NCBI GenBank assembly: GCA_030432295.1
Contig: JAUIHI010000041.1
Location: 1 to 57,357, forward strand
From: Anaerolineae bacterium
GTDB taxonomy: Bacteria > Chloroflexota > Anaerolineae > Caldilineales > Caldilineaceae
DNA: 57,357 nt
Direction of reading: 5' to 3'
Part shown: positions 1 to 9,670 of the stretch, piece after piece
Position numbering within the stretch: the first letter of the stretch is position 1
Layout: every line of letters begins with the position of its first letter
The notes under the pieces: model-generated
Database searches by the model: none
What the model saw: only the letters and a program-made list of their open reading frames with translations
What the model was told of the DNA's origin: nothing
Made by a program: the position numbers and the translations under genes

Positions 1-72
1 TGCGCTTTTGATCGCCTGCTCGATTTGCTTCAATTCGGTTTCGTTCAGTTGATACTTCAGTTGTTTTGGCAT
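1..72 (-). CDS. IS630-like transposase, N-terminal fragment (cut by window edge)
   Basis: The minus strand reads MPKQLKYQLNETELKQIEQA and then IKSA to the window edge. This is the usual opening of IS630-type transposases, a short helix-turn-helix region of the form 'L(T/N)..E...IEQAI'. A purine-rich GAAGGA lies directly before the ATG. Only 24 codons are visible, so whether the element is intact cannot be judged, and no terminal inverted repeat can be confirmed. The neighbouring DNA to about position 530 is visibly more AT-rich than the rest of the window, which fits a mobile-element border. Family assignment rests on a short match and is tentative. Confidence 0.5.
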   Translation of the reverse strand, partial: MPKQLKYQLNETELKQIEQAIKSA

Positions 73-537
73 TCCTTCAGTATGCCATCAACTACCAGAA
101 ATCTAAAAACTTTCTCGACTCTACTTATGCCGCCACAAGTCAACGGAACAGTTAGCAGCACAAAGTATTGCTTTGCGCCTTCCATTCTTCCCATCTTGAC
201 GTTGAAGTATCCGTTCCACCATCCCTTTGCCCGATACACAGATAGTGAATCTCCAAGAATCTGTGTTGCCAGGAGCGCAGGAGCTATTCGGGGAGAAAAC
301 TCCCATATTATCAGCTATTTCCCCCGCATCATAAGTTTTCCGGAAAACGAATTGTCCCCATTCGTTCCAAACAATGGGCAGAAACAGCTCAACTGTAAGC
401 TTTGCGCACCCCCTAAACCGCATTAGTGCATGCACTTGAACCATCCCCAGATCAAAAACCACCCGTTTGTCTCTCATCTCTGGTCTAGCTCTCTCGTTTG
501 AGTCTGCAAGCGCCGACAGGGGGTGCAAAAACGCGGG
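73..537. other. 465-base region without a recognisable gene
   Basis: Open frames exist on both strands. The longest, about 140 codons on the minus strand ending near 121, contains no motif I recognise and has no good ribosome binding site. Base composition is more AT-rich than in the downstream operon. It may be decayed insertion-element or hypothetical-gene DNA. I support no CDS here. Confidence 0.5.
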
Positions 538-566
538 TTGCCCTTTCATCAGGTTGTTGCTATACT
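538..566 (+). promoter_or_regulatory. Sigma70-type promoter of the ABC importer operon
   Basis: TTGCCC (538-543) and TATACT (561-566) are separated by exactly 17 bases. They lie about 60 bases before the lipoprotein start codon at 628, which has a strong AAGGAGG at 615-621. Confidence 0.6.
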
Positions 567-627
567 ACGGCTCCTCGTCGGTTTACCCTACGACCCACAG
601 TACAAGCATGTCCCAAGGAGGAATGTC

Positions 628-2769
628 ATGGCAAGAGGTACACCCGTGTTGCATCCGTTCCGTTTGGCGGTGATCGCCCTGCTGATCGCCGCGTTCGTAA
701 TCTCCGCCTGTGGCGGTGATACACCCGCAGCCCCGGCCCAGGAAGCGGCCCCGGCAGCCGCAGAACCAGCCGCTGCAGAACCCGCTGCAGAAGCGCCTGC
801 CGCTCCCGCAGAGTCCGCCGCTGCGCCGGTGGCCCAGAGCAACGAGGAGTATCAGGCCCAGCGGGAGAACTGTACGATAGCCTCCCCCTGCTGGCCGGAT
901 ATCTCCGACACAGTTCCCGCCGCCTTCCAGGAGGCGCCGATGCTGGCAGAGAAGGTGGCCGCAGGAACGCTCCCGCCAGTTGAGGAGCGAGTTCCCCTGG
1001 AGCCGCTGGTGATTGAGCCGACCGAAATGATCGGCCAGTACGGCGGAACCCTCTATCGGGCCTTCACCGGGCCAGGCGACCGCCAGAATATAGAGCGCTG
1101 GAACAACGACTACGGCATCTTCTGGAACACAGGAGCCACAGACCTGCGCCCCCGGGTCTTCCAGTCCTGGGAGTCCAACGAAGACGCCACCCAGTGGACC
1201 TTCCATCTGCGCCGGGGTATGAAGTGGTCCGACGGCGAACCCTACACCGCCGACGATTATATGTTCTGGTACGAGAATATCGTTCAGAACGAGCAGCTTG
1301 TGCCCACCAAGGCCTGGTACATGACCTGGGGCGGCGAACTGGCCGTTTTTGAAAAGGTGGATGACTTCACCCTGCGCATGACCTTTGCCCAAGCCTTTCC
1401 CACCTGGCCGATGGTGATGTCTACCTCGACTGTAAATGGCCCCTACCAGGGCGGCCGCACCGGTGGTGGATTGGTGGCACCAGCCCACTATCTGGAGCAA
1501 TTCCATCCGAACTTTGTGGGCGAAGAGAAGGCGACCGAACTGGCAAAAGCTGCCGGTTTCGAGACGTGGAATCTGCACTTCCTTTCCAAAAACGATTCGG
1601 CAATGAACCCGGAACTGCCCGGCACCGCGCCCTGGCTGCCGGTCACGACGATCGCCTCCCAGGAATTTGTCCTGGAGCGCAACCCTTACTTCTTTGCCGT
1701 GGATACAGCGGGCAATCAGCTCCCCTACTTCGACCGCATCTCGCTGGAATTGGTCGAAGAACTGGAAGTGCTCAACCTGCGTGCCATCGCTGGCAACTAC
1801 ACCGTTCAGGGCCGGCATATGCAGTTCGCCAAGTTGCCGGTTATCCGTGAAAATGAGGCCCAGGGCAACTACTTCGTCAACTTCTGGGGCAGCAGCACTC
1901 GCAACCCGGTGGCTGTCTACATCAACCAGGACTGGAACGGCGATCCAGACATCGCTGCTTATACTGTCGGCAGTCTGGAATTTCGCCAGGCTCTCTCGCT
2001 GGCAATCGAACGCAACGAGCTAAACGAGACCTACTTCCTGGGTGTCGGCACAGAGGCATCGCTCTGCCCAGCCAACACACCGCCCTACTTCAACAGTGAC
2101 CGCTGGGACCAGAACTTTGGACGCTTTGCGCCGGATGAAGCCAACGCCATCCTCGATTCTATCGGCCTGGACCAGAAAGACGGCGATGGCTACCGTCTGC
2201 TGCCCAGCGGCGAACGACTGATCCTGCGCATCGATGCAGTCAGCGGTTCTTTCCTCCCCTACCCAGAGATCGGCGAAAGCATCGCCCAGATGTGGAAAGC
2301 CGTGGGGATTCAGTTGAATGTGAACCCGGTCGAGCGCAGTCTCTGGATCGAGCGCAGCGATGCGAACGAGCCGATGATGAGTCTCTTCGAAACAGGTGAC
2401 TGGAATCCCGAGACCGACACCCGCCTGATTCCCCAGAATCGCTGGTCGCCGATTGCCGGTGTATGGGGCAGCAAGCCCAATCCAGACCCGGCCGAGTACG
2501 ACGGTCCCCAGTGGCAGAAAGACCAGATTCTCAAGCACTGGGAAGCCATTCAGACCATCGACGCGGACAAGCGCCGCCAACTCTACGTCGAGGGTATGGA
2601 AATCCTGTGTGATAACCAGCCCCTCCTCGGTGTAGTGGTGAATGTGCCGGTCTACACGACACTGATCAAGAATGACGTTCGCAATGTGCCGAAGCCGATG
2701 GAGTGGGTTGTCTATGCCCAGACTCCCGGCAACGGCTACCCCGAGCAGTTCTTCCAGATTCAAGACTAA
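628..2769 (+). CDS. ABC importer substrate-binding lipoprotein, family 5 (peptide/nickel type), copy 1
   Basis: This 713-residue extracytoplasmic lipoprotein captures a solute, in this family usually a peptide but sometimes an oligosaccharide or other compound, for the permease pair encoded next. The start at 628 is chosen for its AAGGAGG six bases upstream. The signal peptide ends in a lipobox, VISAC, with Cys28 as the lipidated residue. An Ala/Pro/Glu tether follows to about residue 65. The family-5 signature around residues 180-215 (FHLRRGMKWSDGEPYTADDY) is clear. At over 700 residues it is longer than typical DppA/OppA (about 530). It is closely similar along its whole length to the product at 5135-7282. 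Substrate is unknown. Confidence 0.9.
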   Translation: MARGTPVLHPFRLAVIALLIAAFVISACGGDTPAAPAQEAAPAAAEPAAAEPAAEAPAAPAESAAAPVAQSNEEYQAQRENCTIASPCWPDISDTVPAAFQEAPMLAEKVAAGTLPPVEERVPLEPLVIEPTEMIGQYGGTLYRAFTGPGDRQNIERWNNDYGIFWNTGATDLRPRVFQSWESNEDATQWTFHLRRGMKWSDGEPYTADDYMFWYENIVQNEQLVPTKAWYMTWGGELAVFEKVDDFTLRMTFAQAFPTWPMVMSTSTVNGPYQGGRTGGGLVAPAHYLEQFHPNFVGEEKATELAKAAGFETWNLHFLSKNDSAMNPELPGTAPWLPVTTIASQEFVLERNPYFFAVDTAGNQLPYFDRISLELVEELEVLNLRAIAGNYTVQGRHMQFAKLPVIRENEAQGNYFVNFWGSSTRNPVAVYINQDWNGDPDIAAYTVGSLEFRQALSLAIERNELNETYFLGVGTEASLCPANTPPYFNSDRWDQNFGRFAPDEANAILDSIGLDQKDGDGYRLLPSGERLILRIDAVSGSFLPYPEIGESIAQMWKAVGIQLNVNPVERSLWIERSDANEPMMSLFETGDWNPETDTRLIPQNRWSPIAGVWGSKPNPDPAEYDGPQWQKDQILKHWEAIQTIDADKRRQLYVEGMEILCDNQPLLGVVVNVPVYTTLIKNDVRNVPKPMEWVVYAQTPGNGYPEQFFQIQD

Positions 2770-2785
2770 CGAACTGAGATAAAGG

Positions 2786-2836
2786 GAATAGAAGACTGCG
2801 AGATTCGTGTTCAGCCAATCTCGCAGTCTCCTATTC
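2786..2836. repeat. Intercistronic inverted repeat
   Basis: Arms 2786-2805 and 2817-2836 match at 19 of 20 positions around an 11-base loop. It lies between the binding-protein and permease genes. There it could attenuate readthrough or stabilise the upstream mRNA, as is common in importer operons. It also belongs to the palindromic intergenic family seen across this window. Confidence 0.7.
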
Positions 2837-2869
2837 CTAAGTCTCCCATCCCAATCCCCAGGCACACCT

Positions 2870-3853
2870 ATGCTAGGCTATCTGATTCGACGCATTACCT
2901 ATGGAATTGTGACGATCTTTGCGGTCTCAGTTCTCTCCTTTTTGATTATTCAACTGCCACCGGGCGATTATGTGACATCTTACATCGCTGCGCTGGAAGC
3001 ACAGGGCGATGACGTTTCAGCCGAAGAAGCCGAGACCCTGCGCGCCTACTTTGGTCTGGGCCAGCCGCCCTATGTCCAATATGGCAAATGGATGTATCAG
3101 ATTGCCCAGGGCAATTTGGGGCTTTCCTTCCAGTATCGGGTTCCGGTGACCGAAGTGATCGGCGAGCGGATGCTGCTGACGATTATTTTGGCCCTGGGCA
3201 GTGTAGTCTTTGTCTGGATCACGGCCATCCCCATCGGCATCTTCTCAGCGGTGCGCCAATATTCGATCCAGGACTATATCGCCACCACACTGGGCTTTAT
3301 TGGCCTGGCTGTGCCCGACTTTCTGCTGGCCCTGGTGATGATGTACCTGGCCTGGGACTGGTGGGGCTTCAGCATCGGCGGCCTCTTCAGCCAGGAATAC
3401 GCGGCCGCGCCCTGGAGTCTGGGACGGGTGGTGGACCTGTTGCAGCATATGATTATCCCAATTATTGTGCTGGGCACAGCAGGCACGGCTTCCCTGATCC
3501 GCATCACCAGAGCCAATCTGCTGGATGAACTGCGCAAGCCTTATGTGGTAACAGCCAGAGCCAAAGGCATGACTGAATGGCAATTGATACTAAAATACCC
3601 GGTGCGGCTGGCCCTGAATCCTGTGATCAGCCTGACCGCCTACATCTTCCCCTTCCTGGTCTCCGGCAGTATCATCGTCTCAGTTGTGCTCAGCCTGCCT
3701 ACGCTTGGCCCAGTCCTTCTGCGCTCTCTGCTCTCCCAGGATATGTTCCTGGCCGGCGCGATTATCCTGCTGATTGGGGTGATGACCGTCGTGGGTACGC
3801 TGCTCTCCGATATTCTGCTCGGGCTGGTCGATCCCCGGGTGCGGCTGGAGTAA
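2870..3853 (+). CDS. ABC importer permease, DppB/OppB type
   Basis: This 327-residue inner-membrane permease subunit has about six transmembrane segments. It begins MLGYLIRRITYGIVTIFAVS, the usual opening of DppB-type proteins. The cytoplasmic coupling (EAA) loop is recognisable around residues 225-250, in the stretch PYVVTARAKGMTEWQLI, which contacts the ATPases. The ATG at 2870 is preferred over an upstream in-frame start at 2807, because the family N-terminus begins here and the extra residues would be encoded by the hairpin region. It is second in the operon and expected to pair with the product of 3928-5079. Confidence 0.92.
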   Translation: MLGYLIRRITYGIVTIFAVSVLSFLIIQLPPGDYVTSYIAALEAQGDDVSAEEAETLRAYFGLGQPPYVQYGKWMYQIAQGNLGLSFQYRVPVTEVIGERMLLTIILALGSVVFVWITAIPIGIFSAVRQYSIQDYIATTLGFIGLAVPDFLLALVMMYLAWDWWGFSIGGLFSQEYAAAPWSLGRVVDLLQHMIIPIIVLGTAGTASLIRITRANLLDELRKPYVVTARAKGMTEWQLILKYPVRLALNPVISLTAYIFPFLVSGSIIVSVVLSLPTLGPVLLRSLLSQDMFLAGAIILLIGVMTVVGTLLSDILLGLVDPRVRLE

Positions 3854-3927
3854 CAGAAAGAGGGACGCAGATTTTCGCAGGTTTCATCAGTCTTCATCGG
3901 TAGCTATTCCCAGCTAAGGCAGAACGA

Positions 3928-5079
3928 ATGAGTCAAGAAATTCCGAATGAAAATGTAGAAGTCAAACTCCTCGAAGACAGAGTCAGTGTAGCTTCCCAGC
4001 GGCAGTTAATCTGGTGGCGCTTTCGCCGCCATAAGGTAGCCCTGGCCGGACTGGTCGTCGTCATCTGTTTCTATCTGGCCGCCCTGGGCGGTGAGTTTCT
4101 GGCGGTCAGCGATCCCACAGCGGGCCGATCAGCCCGGGCCGTCGTGCCGCCTCAGCCCATCCATCTTTTCGATGAGGGCAGCTTTTCCCCCCACGTCTGC
4201 GCAGTCGAGGGCAGCCGGGACCTCTACACACTACAAAAAACATACGAAGCCGATTGCACCCAAAAGATCGGTGTACGCTTTTTTGCCGAAGGCTTCGACT
4301 ATAAATTTCTGGGGCTGATCCCGTCCAATCGCCATCTGATCGGCGTGAGCGAACCTGAAGAGTACAAATCCGAAGAGTATATCTTTTTGCTGGGCACGGA
4401 TGTGCAGGGGCGGGACCTCTATTCCCGCATTATCTACGGAACCCGCTCGTCCATGACCATTGGCTTAATCGGCGTGACGATGAGTCTGGCCCTGGGCATT
4501 ACATTGGGCGGCATCTCCGGCTTCTTTGGCGGGGTGTTGGATAATGTCATCCAGCGCACAATCGAAATCATCCGTTCCATCCCGACGATTCCCCTGTGGA
4601 TGGGGCTGGCCGCGGCCCTGCCCGCTGACTGGTCGATCCTCCAACTCTATTTTGCCATCACAATAATTGTCTCTCTCTTTGCCTGGACCGATCTGGCCCG
4701 GGTGGTGCGTGGCCGCTTTCTGGCCATGCGCGAGGAAGATTTTGTGACTGCGGCGCTGGTGGCCGGCGCGCCCTGGCAGGATATTATCTTCCGCCATATG
4801 GTTCCGTCGTTCTACAGCCATCTGATCGCCAGTGCTACTTTGGCGATTCCCTTTATGATTATCAGCGAGACTGCGTTGAGCTTTCTCGGCCTGGGCCTGC
4901 GTCCGCCCGCTATCAGTTGGGGCGTGCTGCTACAGGCCACCCAGAATGTGCAGGCCATCGCCCTCACCCCTTGGCTGATGTTCCCGGCAGTGCCGGTGAT
5001 TGTGGCGATTCTGGCCCTGAACTTTATGGGCGACGGTCTACGCGATGCGGCCGATCCCTACAGCGCGGTGGAGTCATAA
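3928..5079 (+). CDS. ABC importer permease, DppC/OppC type, with enlarged periplasmic loop
   Basis: This 383-residue permease is the partner of the preceding DppB-type subunit. The N-terminal helix (LAGLVVVICFYLAALGGEFL) is followed by an unusually long extracytoplasmic segment, about residues 55-145, before the conserved LGTDVQGRDLYSRIIYGTR entry into the transmembrane core. The EAA loop is visible as DFVTAALVAGAPWQDIIFRH. DppC proteins are usually about 300 residues, so the extra loop of roughly 80 residues is notable and may shape recognition of the long binding proteins encoded on both sides. The start is supported by AAGG twelve bases upstream. Confidence 0.9.
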   Translation: MSQEIPNENVEVKLLEDRVSVASQRQLIWWRFRRHKVALAGLVVVICFYLAALGGEFLAVSDPTAGRSARAVVPPQPIHLFDEGSFSPHVCAVEGSRDLYTLQKTYEADCTQKIGVRFFAEGFDYKFLGLIPSNRHLIGVSEPEEYKSEEYIFLLGTDVQGRDLYSRIIYGTRSSMTIGLIGVTMSLALGITLGGISGFFGGVLDNVIQRTIEIIRSIPTIPLWMGLAAALPADWSILQLYFAITIIVSLFAWTDLARVVRGRFLAMREEDFVTAALVAGAPWQDIIFRHMVPSFYSHLIASATLAIPFMIISETALSFLGLGLRPPAISWGVLLQATQNVQAIALTPWLMFPAVPVIVAILALNFMGDGLRDAADPYSAVES

Positions 5080-5134
5080 CCCCCGCTATTCATTCCACCC
5101 ATTGCCAATCTTTTGTGACTGAGGAGTAGGCGTT

Positions 5135-7282
5135 ATGTCCCAACACCCCCAAACCCGATTCACTTTTCTGCTATCGATTCTGCTTGTGCTGGTCGTAGTT
5201 CTTTCGGCCTGCGGTTCGCCAGCCGCTCCAGCGGAAGCACCCGAGGCAGAAGCACCGGCTTCGGCAGCTCCCGCCGCGCCGGCGCCACAGACCGAAGCGC
5301 CAGCCACAGAAGCTCCGGCAGAGGCGGCTTCTTCCCCGGCGATGACGACCGCCGAATATCAGGCACACCGGGCCGACTGCACCTGGGCCGCTCCCTGCTG
5401 GCCCCAGATTGTCAACGCAGTCCCCGGCGAATTCCACGAAGCGCCGATGCTGGCCGCAAAGGTGGCCGCGGGTGAACTGCCCCCAGTGGACGAACGGCTC
5501 CCCCTGGAACCGTTGGTCATTGCGCCCCCGGAATCCGTGGGACCCTACGGCGGCATCTGGCGGCGAGCCTTCACCGGACCCGGCGACCGGCAGAATTTCG
5601 AGCGGATGATCAACGACTATAACATTTACTGGGATACGGCAGGCGCAGAAGTTGTGCCCCGCATTCTCAAATCCTGGGAGCAGAACGCGGACGCTACAGA
5701 ATACACATTCCACCTGCGCGAAGGCACGAAGTGGTCTGACGGCACGCCTTTTACCACCGCGGACTATATGTTCTGGTATGAGCATATCCTGAAAAACGAG
5801 ACACTGACGCCCACCCAGCCCTGGTGGATCAATTGGGGCAGCACACCCGCGGTCTTTGAACCGATCGATGACTTCACCTTCCGCATCACATTCTCCCAAT
5901 CCTTCCCCTCCTGGCTGGAGACGATGGCCTCCAGCGGGGTGGCCGGTCACTACAACAAAGGGGTGAGTGGCGGCAGCGGCGCGCTCTACGCACCGGCCCA
6001 CTATCTGGAACAGTTCCACCCGGATTTCATCGGCGAGGAAAAGGCCAACGAATTGGCCAAGGAAGCCGGTTTTGAGGCCTGGCATCTCAATTTCTTGTCC
6101 AAGAACGACGCCCATATGAACCCGGACGTGCCGGTAATGACCCCCTGGATGCCGGTCACGACGATTGCGTCCCAGGAGTATGTGCTCGAACGCAACCCCT
6201 ATTTCTGGGCAGTGGACAGCGAAGGCAATCAGCTCCCCTACTTTGACGGGGTGTCCGGCGAACTAGTGGAGGAATTGGAAGTGCTCAATCTGCGTGCGAT
6301 TGCAGGCAACTATACCCTGCAAGGCCGCCACATCGACTTTTCCAAACTGCCTGTCATCCGGGAGAACGAAGTCCAGGGCGACTATTTCGTCGATTTCTGG
6401 ACCAACCGAACCCGCCATCAGGCCAAAATTGCCTTCAACCAGGACTGGAACGAAGAGCCGGAGATCGCGGGTTTCCTGCAGAATCGGGACTTCCGCAAGG
6501 CGCTCTCCCTATCCATCGAGCGGGACGAAATCAACGAAACCTACTTCCTGGGCCAGGGAACCGAAGCCAGCTTCTGCCCCCAGGAGACGCCCCCCTATTT
6601 CAACAGCAGCCGTTGGGACGACGAATTTGGCCGCTATGCCACAGATGAAGCCAATGCGCTCCTCGACGGAATCGGGCTGGACCAGCGGGACGGCGAAGGC
6701 TACCGGCTGCTGCCCAGCGGCCAACGGCTGATCCTGCGCATCGACGCGGTGAGCGGTGCTTTCATCGACTACCCCAGCATCGCCGAGAGTGTGGGCCAGA
6801 TGTGGAAGGATGGCGTGGGCGTCCAGCTACAGGTCAACCCGGTGGAGCGCAGTCTGTGGCAGGAGCGGATGATGGCCAACCAGCCAATGATGAATATGTT
6901 CGCCACCGGCTCGTGGACACCGGATGTTTCCCCGACACTGCTGCCGACAGAACGCTGGGCTCCCCTGGCTGCGGCCTGGGCCAGCGATCCCAACCCGGAC
7001 CCGGCGGAGTACGACGGTCCCCAGTGGATCAAGGATTTGGTTGCCAAGCACTGGGCAGCCGTCCAGGAGACCGACCCGGCCCAACGCCGCCAGTTGTACA
7101 TCGAAGGCACGGAAATTATGTGCGACGCCCAGGCCCGGCTGGGAATGGTTGTCAATGTGCCTGACCTGACTGTGATCATCAAAAATCAGATGCGCAATGT
7201 GCCGCGGCCTTTGGGTCGGGATGTCTACGACCAGACGCCGGGGCACGGCTATCCGGAAACCTGGTCGGTTGTGCAAGAATAA
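5135..7282 (+). CDS. ABC importer substrate-binding lipoprotein, family 5, copy 2
   Basis: This 715-residue lipoprotein is a paralogue of the product at 628-2769. The signal peptide ends in VVLSAC, with Cys26 lipidated, and is followed by an Ala/Pro/Glu tether to about residue 70. The family signature TFHLREGTKWSDGTPFTTADY lies near residue 190. The ATG at 5135 has GAGGAG a suitable distance upstream. The two copies keep the same order of landmarks to the C-terminus (GxGYPE), which points to tandem duplication around the permease pair followed by divergence. Two receptors sharing one transporter would widen substrate range; this is inference. Confidence 0.9.
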   Translation: MSQHPQTRFTFLLSILLVLVVVLSACGSPAAPAEAPEAEAPASAAPAAPAPQTEAPATEAPAEAASSPAMTTAEYQAHRADCTWAAPCWPQIVNAVPGEFHEAPMLAAKVAAGELPPVDERLPLEPLVIAPPESVGPYGGIWRRAFTGPGDRQNFERMINDYNIYWDTAGAEVVPRILKSWEQNADATEYTFHLREGTKWSDGTPFTTADYMFWYEHILKNETLTPTQPWWINWGSTPAVFEPIDDFTFRITFSQSFPSWLETMASSGVAGHYNKGVSGGSGALYAPAHYLEQFHPDFIGEEKANELAKEAGFEAWHLNFLSKNDAHMNPDVPVMTPWMPVTTIASQEYVLERNPYFWAVDSEGNQLPYFDGVSGELVEELEVLNLRAIAGNYTLQGRHIDFSKLPVIRENEVQGDYFVDFWTNRTRHQAKIAFNQDWNEEPEIAGFLQNRDFRKALSLSIERDEINETYFLGQGTEASFCPQETPPYFNSSRWDDEFGRYATDEANALLDGIGLDQRDGEGYRLLPSGQRLILRIDAVSGAFIDYPSIAESVGQMWKDGVGVQLQVNPVERSLWQERMMANQPMMNMFATGSWTPDVSPTLLPTERWAPLAAAWASDPNPDPAEYDGPQWIKDLVAKHWAAVQETDPAQRRQLYIEGTEIMCDAQARLGMVVNVPDLTVIIKNQMRNVPRPLGRDVYDQTPGHGYPETWSVVQE

Positions 7283-7311
7283 CCTATTGCGTAATGCGTA
7301 TGATGAGCCTA

Positions 7312-7359
7312 GTGCGTAATGCGTGTACTGGTAGCGATATTGGTTCACGCACTACGCAC
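7312..7359. repeat. Short-word inverted repeat between importer genes
   Basis: GTGCGTAATGCGTG (7312-7325) faces CACGCACTACGCAC (7346-7359), matching at 13 of 14 positions. A third related word, TTGCGTAATGCGTA, lies just upstream. This is one of the word-repeat palindromes described in the findings. Confidence 0.6.
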
Positions 7360-7405
7360 CACCCCTCGATACTAAGTGTACATCCTTCATACAGAGCGAG
7401 GCTTT

Positions 7406-8464
7406 ATGTCCCAATCAACCCGCAGCGAAGCGGTCGCATCCCACAAAATCGACAACGGAGCGCCGCTTCTGGAAGTAAAAAATCTGCACACCCACTTCTT
7501 CACCGGCGAAGGAGTTGTCCTGGCGGTGGACGGTGCCAACTTTGAGGTCCACGCTGGCAAGACCCTCGGCCTGGTGGGCGAGAGCGGCTGCGGCAAGAGC
7601 GTGGCCGCCAAATCTATCCTGCAGATTGTGGACAAACCGGGCCGGGTTGTGGATGGCGAAATCATCTACTCTTCCCAGGTCTCCGCGGGCCAGGAAGTGC
7701 GCCGGGACCTGCTGCGGCTGGACGCAGGGGGCGCGGAGATGCGCGCTATCCGGGGCGGCGAAATTTCGATGATCTTCCAGGAGCCGATGAGTTCTTTCAG
7801 CCCGGTGCATACAGTGGGCAACCAACTGACCGAAGCCATTCAACTCCACACGGAGATGAGCGACAAAGAGGCAAACGAGACCGCCATCCAATGGCTGAGC
7901 CACGTAGGCATCCCCAACCCAACCCAACGGCTGAACGAATTCCCCTACCGGCTCAGCGGCGGCCAATGCCAGCGGGCGATGATTGCCATGGCCCTTTCCA
8001 CCAATCCCCGCATCCTCATTGCAGATGAGCCGACCACCGCCCTGGACGTGACGACCCAGGCCCAGATTCTCAACCTGTTGCAGCGCTTGCAGGCGGAGAC
8101 GGGGATGGCGATGATCTTCATCACCCACGACTTGGGGGTGATTGCGGAGGTGGCCGACGAAGTGGCAGTGATGTATCTGGGGCGGATTGTGGAAAAAGCG
8201 CCGGTGAAGGAGATTTTCCGCAACCCCAAACACCCGTACACAAAGGCGCTGCTCACATCCATTCCCCGCATCGATGCCCAGCCAAGAGAGCGGCTGCCCT
8301 CTATCAAAGGCTCGATTCCCCACCCGCAAAACCGGCCCTCCGGCTGTCCTTTCCACCCCCGCTGCCCTGCCTTTATCGCGGGCACATGCGATGTGAAGGA
8401 ACCCCAGCTTGCCGCAGTGGGTGAGAATCATCAGGCCAGTTGTTTTCTCTATCCGGGATGTTAG
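7406..8464 (+). CDS. ABC importer ATPase, DppD/OppD type
   Basis: This 352-residue cytoplasmic ATPase powers the importer. Walker A is GESGCGKS (about residues 57-64), the Q-loop region is [10 protein letters not shown], the ABC signature is LSGGQCQR, and Walker B is [12 protein letters not shown]. The C-terminal oligopeptide-type extension with clustered cysteines, [10 protein letters not shown] followed by a Cys, is present; in related ATPases it can bind an iron-sulfur cluster. The start at 7406 follows GAGCGAGG. An in-frame ATG at 7376 lacks a binding site and falls in repeat DNA. The signature has Cys where Met/Arg is usual, which is probably harmless. Confidence 0.92.
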   Translation: MSQSTRSEAVASHKIDNGAPLLEVKNLHTHFFTGEGVVLAVDGANFEVHAGKTLGLVGESGCGKSVAAKSILQIVDKPGRVVDGEIIYSSQVSAGQEVRRDLLRLDAGGAEMRAIRGGEISMIFQEPMSSFSPVHTVGNQLTEAIQLHTEMSDKEANETAIQWLSHVGIPNPTQRLNEFPYRLSGGQCQRAMIAMALSTNPRILIADEPTTALDVTTQAQILNLLQRLQAETGMAMIFITHDLGVIAEVADEVAVMYLGRIVEKAPVKEIFRNPKHPYTKALLTSIPRIDAQPRERLPSIKGSIPHPQNRPSGCPFHPRCPAFIAGTCDVKEPQLAAVGENHQASCFLYPGC

Positions 8465-8468
8465 GTAA

Positions 8469-8516
8469 CACAAGCTGTTAGCTTGTGCCGCAACAACCAC
8501 AAGCTGTTAGCTTGTG
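8469..8516. repeat. Twin copies of a 19-base palindrome
   Basis: CACAAGCTGTTAGCTTGTG occurs at 8469-8487 and again, identically, at 8498-8516, ten bases apart. Each copy is palindromic apart from the centre. They fill the gap between the two ATPase genes and may be an operator pair, an mRNA processing site or a mobile repeat. Confidence 0.8.
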
Positions 8517-8533
8517 ATACAAACGGTATATCT

Positions 8534-9538
8534 ATGAACAACGAAACTGTATTACAGGTCAACAACCTGAAAAAGTATTATCCGGTGGAAGCCGGTTTTC
8601 TAAAACGACAGGTAGGCACTGTGCGCGCGGTGGACGACGTGAGCTTTGCCATCCGCCAGGGCGAGACAGTCAGCCTCGTCGGAGAGAGCGGCTGCGGCAA
8701 GACTACCACCTCCCGCTGTATTGTGCGTGCGGTGGACCCCACAGACGGCGAAATCCTCTACCGGCGAGAGAACGGCGAAATCATCGATCTGGCAAAAATC
8801 AGCCAGGGCGATCTGCGCCCCATTCGCCGGGAGTTTCAGATGGTCTTCCAGGACCCTTTCTCCTCCCTCAACCCGCGTATGACGATCTATGAGATCATCA
8901 GCGAACCCCTGCGCGTCCACAACATCGGCAACCAGCGGGAGCGGGAAGATCGGGTGGCGGACCTGCTGCAACGGGTGGGGCTGCGGGCCGAGTATATGCG
9001 CCGCTTTCCCCACGCCTTCAGCGGTGGACAACGCCAGCGCATCGGCATTGCCCGTGCCCTGGCCGCCAGCCCCCGGCTGATCATTGCCGACGAACCGGTC
9101 TCCGCGCTGGATGTCTCGGTGCAGGCCCAGGTGCTCAATCTGATGATGGATTTGCAGGACGAGTTCGGGCTGACCTATCTCTTTGTGGCCCACGACCTGA
9201 GCGTCGTCAATCAGATCAGCAATACAGTGCTGGTGATGTACGTGGGCCGGGTGGCAGAGATCGGCCCGCCCCTGGAGCTTTTCCGCCGCCCTCTGCATCC
9301 ATACACCGCCGCGCTCATCGCTTCGGTCCCCAAGCCGGACCCCTTCAATCTCCAAGACCGGGTGATACCCGAAGGTGAGATTGCCAACCCGGCCAATCCC
9401 CCCAGTGGCTGCTACTTTCATCCCCGCTGTCCTTTTGTGGTGGACATCTGCAAGCAGGAAGCGCCCCCCCTGGAGGAGATCGAGCCGGGTCGCTTCGTCA
9501 GTTGTCACCGGGCCAGGGAAATTGAGTTGGTGGTGTAG
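8534..9538 (+). CDS. ABC importer ATPase, DppF/OppF type
   Basis: This 334-residue ATPase is the second motor subunit and the last gene of the importer operon. Walker [10 protein letters not shown], signature FSGGQRQR and Walker [13 protein letters not shown] are intact, and the C-terminal Cys-bearing extension ([14 protein letters not shown]) is present. The start at 8534 ([19 protein letters not shown]) fits the family N-terminus. The longer in-frame start at 8483 would translate the palindromic repeats and is rejected. Confidence 0.92.
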   Translation: MNNETVLQVNNLKKYYPVEAGFLKRQVGTVRAVDDVSFAIRQGETVSLVGESGCGKTTTSRCIVRAVDPTDGEILYRRENGEIIDLAKISQGDLRPIRREFQMVFQDPFSSLNPRMTIYEIISEPLRVHNIGNQREREDRVADLLQRVGLRAEYMRRFPHAFSGGQRQRIGIARALAASPRLIIADEPVSALDVSVQAQVLNLMMDLQDEFGLTYLFVAHDLSVVNQISNTVLVMYVGRVAEIGPPLELFRRPLHPYTAALIASVPKPDPFNLQDRVIPEGEIANPANPPSGCYFHPRCPFVVDICKQEAPPLEEIEPGRFVSCHRAREIELVV

Positions 9539-9583
9539 GAAGCGGGCAACGCCGGACGATTTTTCGCAATCCAGACGTAAAAC

Positions 9584-9620
9584 GTAAAACGTGAGATCGT
9601 TGAACGATCTCACGTTTTAC
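9584..9620. terminator. Bidirectional hairpin between convergent genes
   Basis: Arms 9584-9600 and 9604-9620 are perfectly complementary over 17 bases with a 3-base loop. They lie between the end of the importer operon and the convergent kinase gene. The arm contains the word GTAAAACGT, which is also repeated just before it. There is no clear T-tract, so termination is inferred from position and stem strength. Confidence 0.6.
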
Positions 9621-9670
9621 ATTTCTGCTACACAAGATATGACCCGCCACAAACAGGAAATTCGCCCGGA

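Noticed and set aside
8469-8516. A possible minimal CRISPR array (two identical 19-base repeats)
   Set aside because: The intervening sequence is only 10 bases, each repeat is a full palindrome, there are just two copies, and no cas gene is in the window.
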